From an uncultured Pseudomonadota bacterium (GTDB taxonomy: Bacteria; Pseudomonadota; Gammaproteobacteria; Burkholderiales; Nitrosomonadaceae), in NCBI GenBank assembly GCA_903957805.1, contig CAJBQQ010000212.1, positions 1 through 5,733 on the forward strand: 5,733 nt of DNA. Reading direction: 5' to 3'. Positions 5,029-5,733 of the stretch are shown in pieces. Both the position numbers and the translations under genes were made by a program. The notes under the pieces are model-generated. The model ran no database searches. It was not told the origin of the DNA and was given only the letters and a program-made list of their open reading frames with translations. Each line of letters starts with the position of its first letter. Position 1 is the stretch's first letter.

Positions 5029-5733
5029 TTACAGCTGCCGCTCCACCCAACCCGGCACACTCTCTAATGCTGAGGGAAGATTCTCTGGCTGGGTACCTCC
5101 CGCTTGCGCCATGTCGGCCCGTCCACCACCCTTTCCGCCGACCTGTTGCGCGACCATGTTCACCAGTTCACCCGCTTTAACTCTCGCAGTGAGGTCTGGC
5201 GTCACACCGGCGATCAGCGTAACCCTGCCATCCACCACCGCTCCCAGTACAATGACCGCCGAATTGAGTTTATCCTTAAGATTATCTAAGGTTTCACGCA
5301 AGGCTCGCGCGTCCACTCCTTCCAAGCTGGCCGCCAGTACCTGTATGCCTTTCACTGTCTTGACCTGAGAGGTGAGATCCCCGCTCTGAGAGTTGGCAAG
5401 TTTCGATTTCATCTGGGCCAATTCTTTTTCCAGATGCCGCACGCTGTCCTGGATCTGCACAATGCGCGCAGCAGCCTCCTGAGGTTGCACCTTCACCGCA
5501 TCTGCTACTCTCTTCAATTGTGATTCCTGTTGTTGAGTATGGGTCAAGGCTCCCTCGCCTGTTACCGCCTCCACTCTCCTTACCCCTGCAGCGACACCGC
5601 TCTCTGCAATAATCTTGAAAAAGCCAATATCGCCGGTACGCTTAACATGAGTGCCTCCACACAACTCGCGCGAGGTACCAATATCTAAGACCCGCACCTC
5701 CTCACCGTATTTTTCACCAAAAAGCATCATTGC
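5029..5733 (-). CDS. alaS: Alanyl-tRNA synthetase, C-terminal part
   Basis: This is the last 234 residues of AlaRS, which charges tRNA-Ala in the cytosol. The 5' end lies beyond the window; the frame is open to the edge. What is visible starts in the editing domain (LFGEKYGEEVRVL) with the zinc-binding/deacylation motif CGGTH (about 25-29), which clears mischarged serine or glycine. A heptad-like helical linker follows (about 88-112), then the C-Ala domain with the glycine-rich GGKGGGR (about 199-205) that contacts the elbow of tRNA-Ala. Full-length AlaRS is about 870 residues, so roughly a quarter is here. The order alaS-trxB-smr on one strand with 28- and 21-base gaps suggests an operon. 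Hand-counted GC is about 60%, higher than in the lipoprotein region. Confidence 0.98.
   Translation of the reverse strand, partial: AMMLFGEKYGEEVRVLDIGTSRELCGGTHVKRTGDIGFFKIIAESGVAAGVRRVEAVTGEGALTHTQQQESQLKRVADAVKVQPQEAAARIVQIQDSVRHLEKELAQMKSKLANSQSGDLTSQVKTVKGIQVLAASLEGVDARALRETLDNLKDKLNSAVIVLGAVVDGRVTLIAGVTPDLTARVKAGELVNMVAQQVGGKGGGRADMAQAGGTQPENLPSALESVPGWVERQL

Noticed and set aside
5001..5060. Longer trxB start at ATG 5060.
   Set aside because: It adds 20 residues unlike any thioredoxin reductase N-terminus and overlaps the alaS coding end. ATG 5000 gives the canonical FAD-motif position.

Overview
The window is chromosomal DNA of a Gram-negative bacterium, most likely a betaproteobacterium and plausibly close to the Nitrosomonadales (Nitrosomonas/Nitrosospira type). 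This rests on a DUF3460 protein, which I know mainly from betaproteobacteria, on the short beta-type DksA/TraR zinc-finger protein, on the alaS-trxB-smr gene order and on moderate GC. It is an inference from recognised protein families, not a database match.

Left part (1-615): the 3' end of a thiolase gene (+) runs into a small DUF3460 gene (-). The two stop codons are only 6 bases apart, and a 7-bp perfect hairpin sits on the junction. Middle part (616-2105): a divergent pair made of a spermidine-synthase-like methyltransferase-fold protein (-) and an unrecognised outer-membrane-type lipoprotein (+). They are separated by a short control region that carries a good candidate promoter for the lipoprotein. 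On the opposite strand it carries a possible 32-residue leader ORF whose stop overlaps the start of the spermidine-synthase-like gene. By hand count the lipoprotein is about 45% GC, clearly below the alaS end of the window at about 60%. Next (2106-2181) comes a complete tRNA-Arg with anticodon CCU on the minus strand, with an encoded CCA end.

Right part (2451-5733): a peroxiredoxin of the Bcp/PrxQ family with an export signal and a DksA/TraR-type zinc-finger regulator lie in tandem on the plus strand. Facing them is a minus-strand cluster, alaS (3' end only), trxB and an Smr-domain gene, spaced 28 and 21 bases apart and so probably one operon. The Smr and DksA-like genes converge with a 12-base gap.

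Functionally the right half holds redox and stress housekeeping: TrxB reduces thioredoxin, the usual electron donor of Bcp-type peroxiredoxins, although this Bcp is predicted to be exported. It also holds translation and nucleic-acid maintenance (AlaRS, Smr, tRNA-Arg) and transcriptional control (DksA-like). I see no transposase, integrase, CRISPR array, phage gene or toxin-antitoxin pair. Most of the window is ordinary. The least explained part is 1395-2105, with the leader ORF, the unknown lipoprotein and the spermidine-synthase-like protein.
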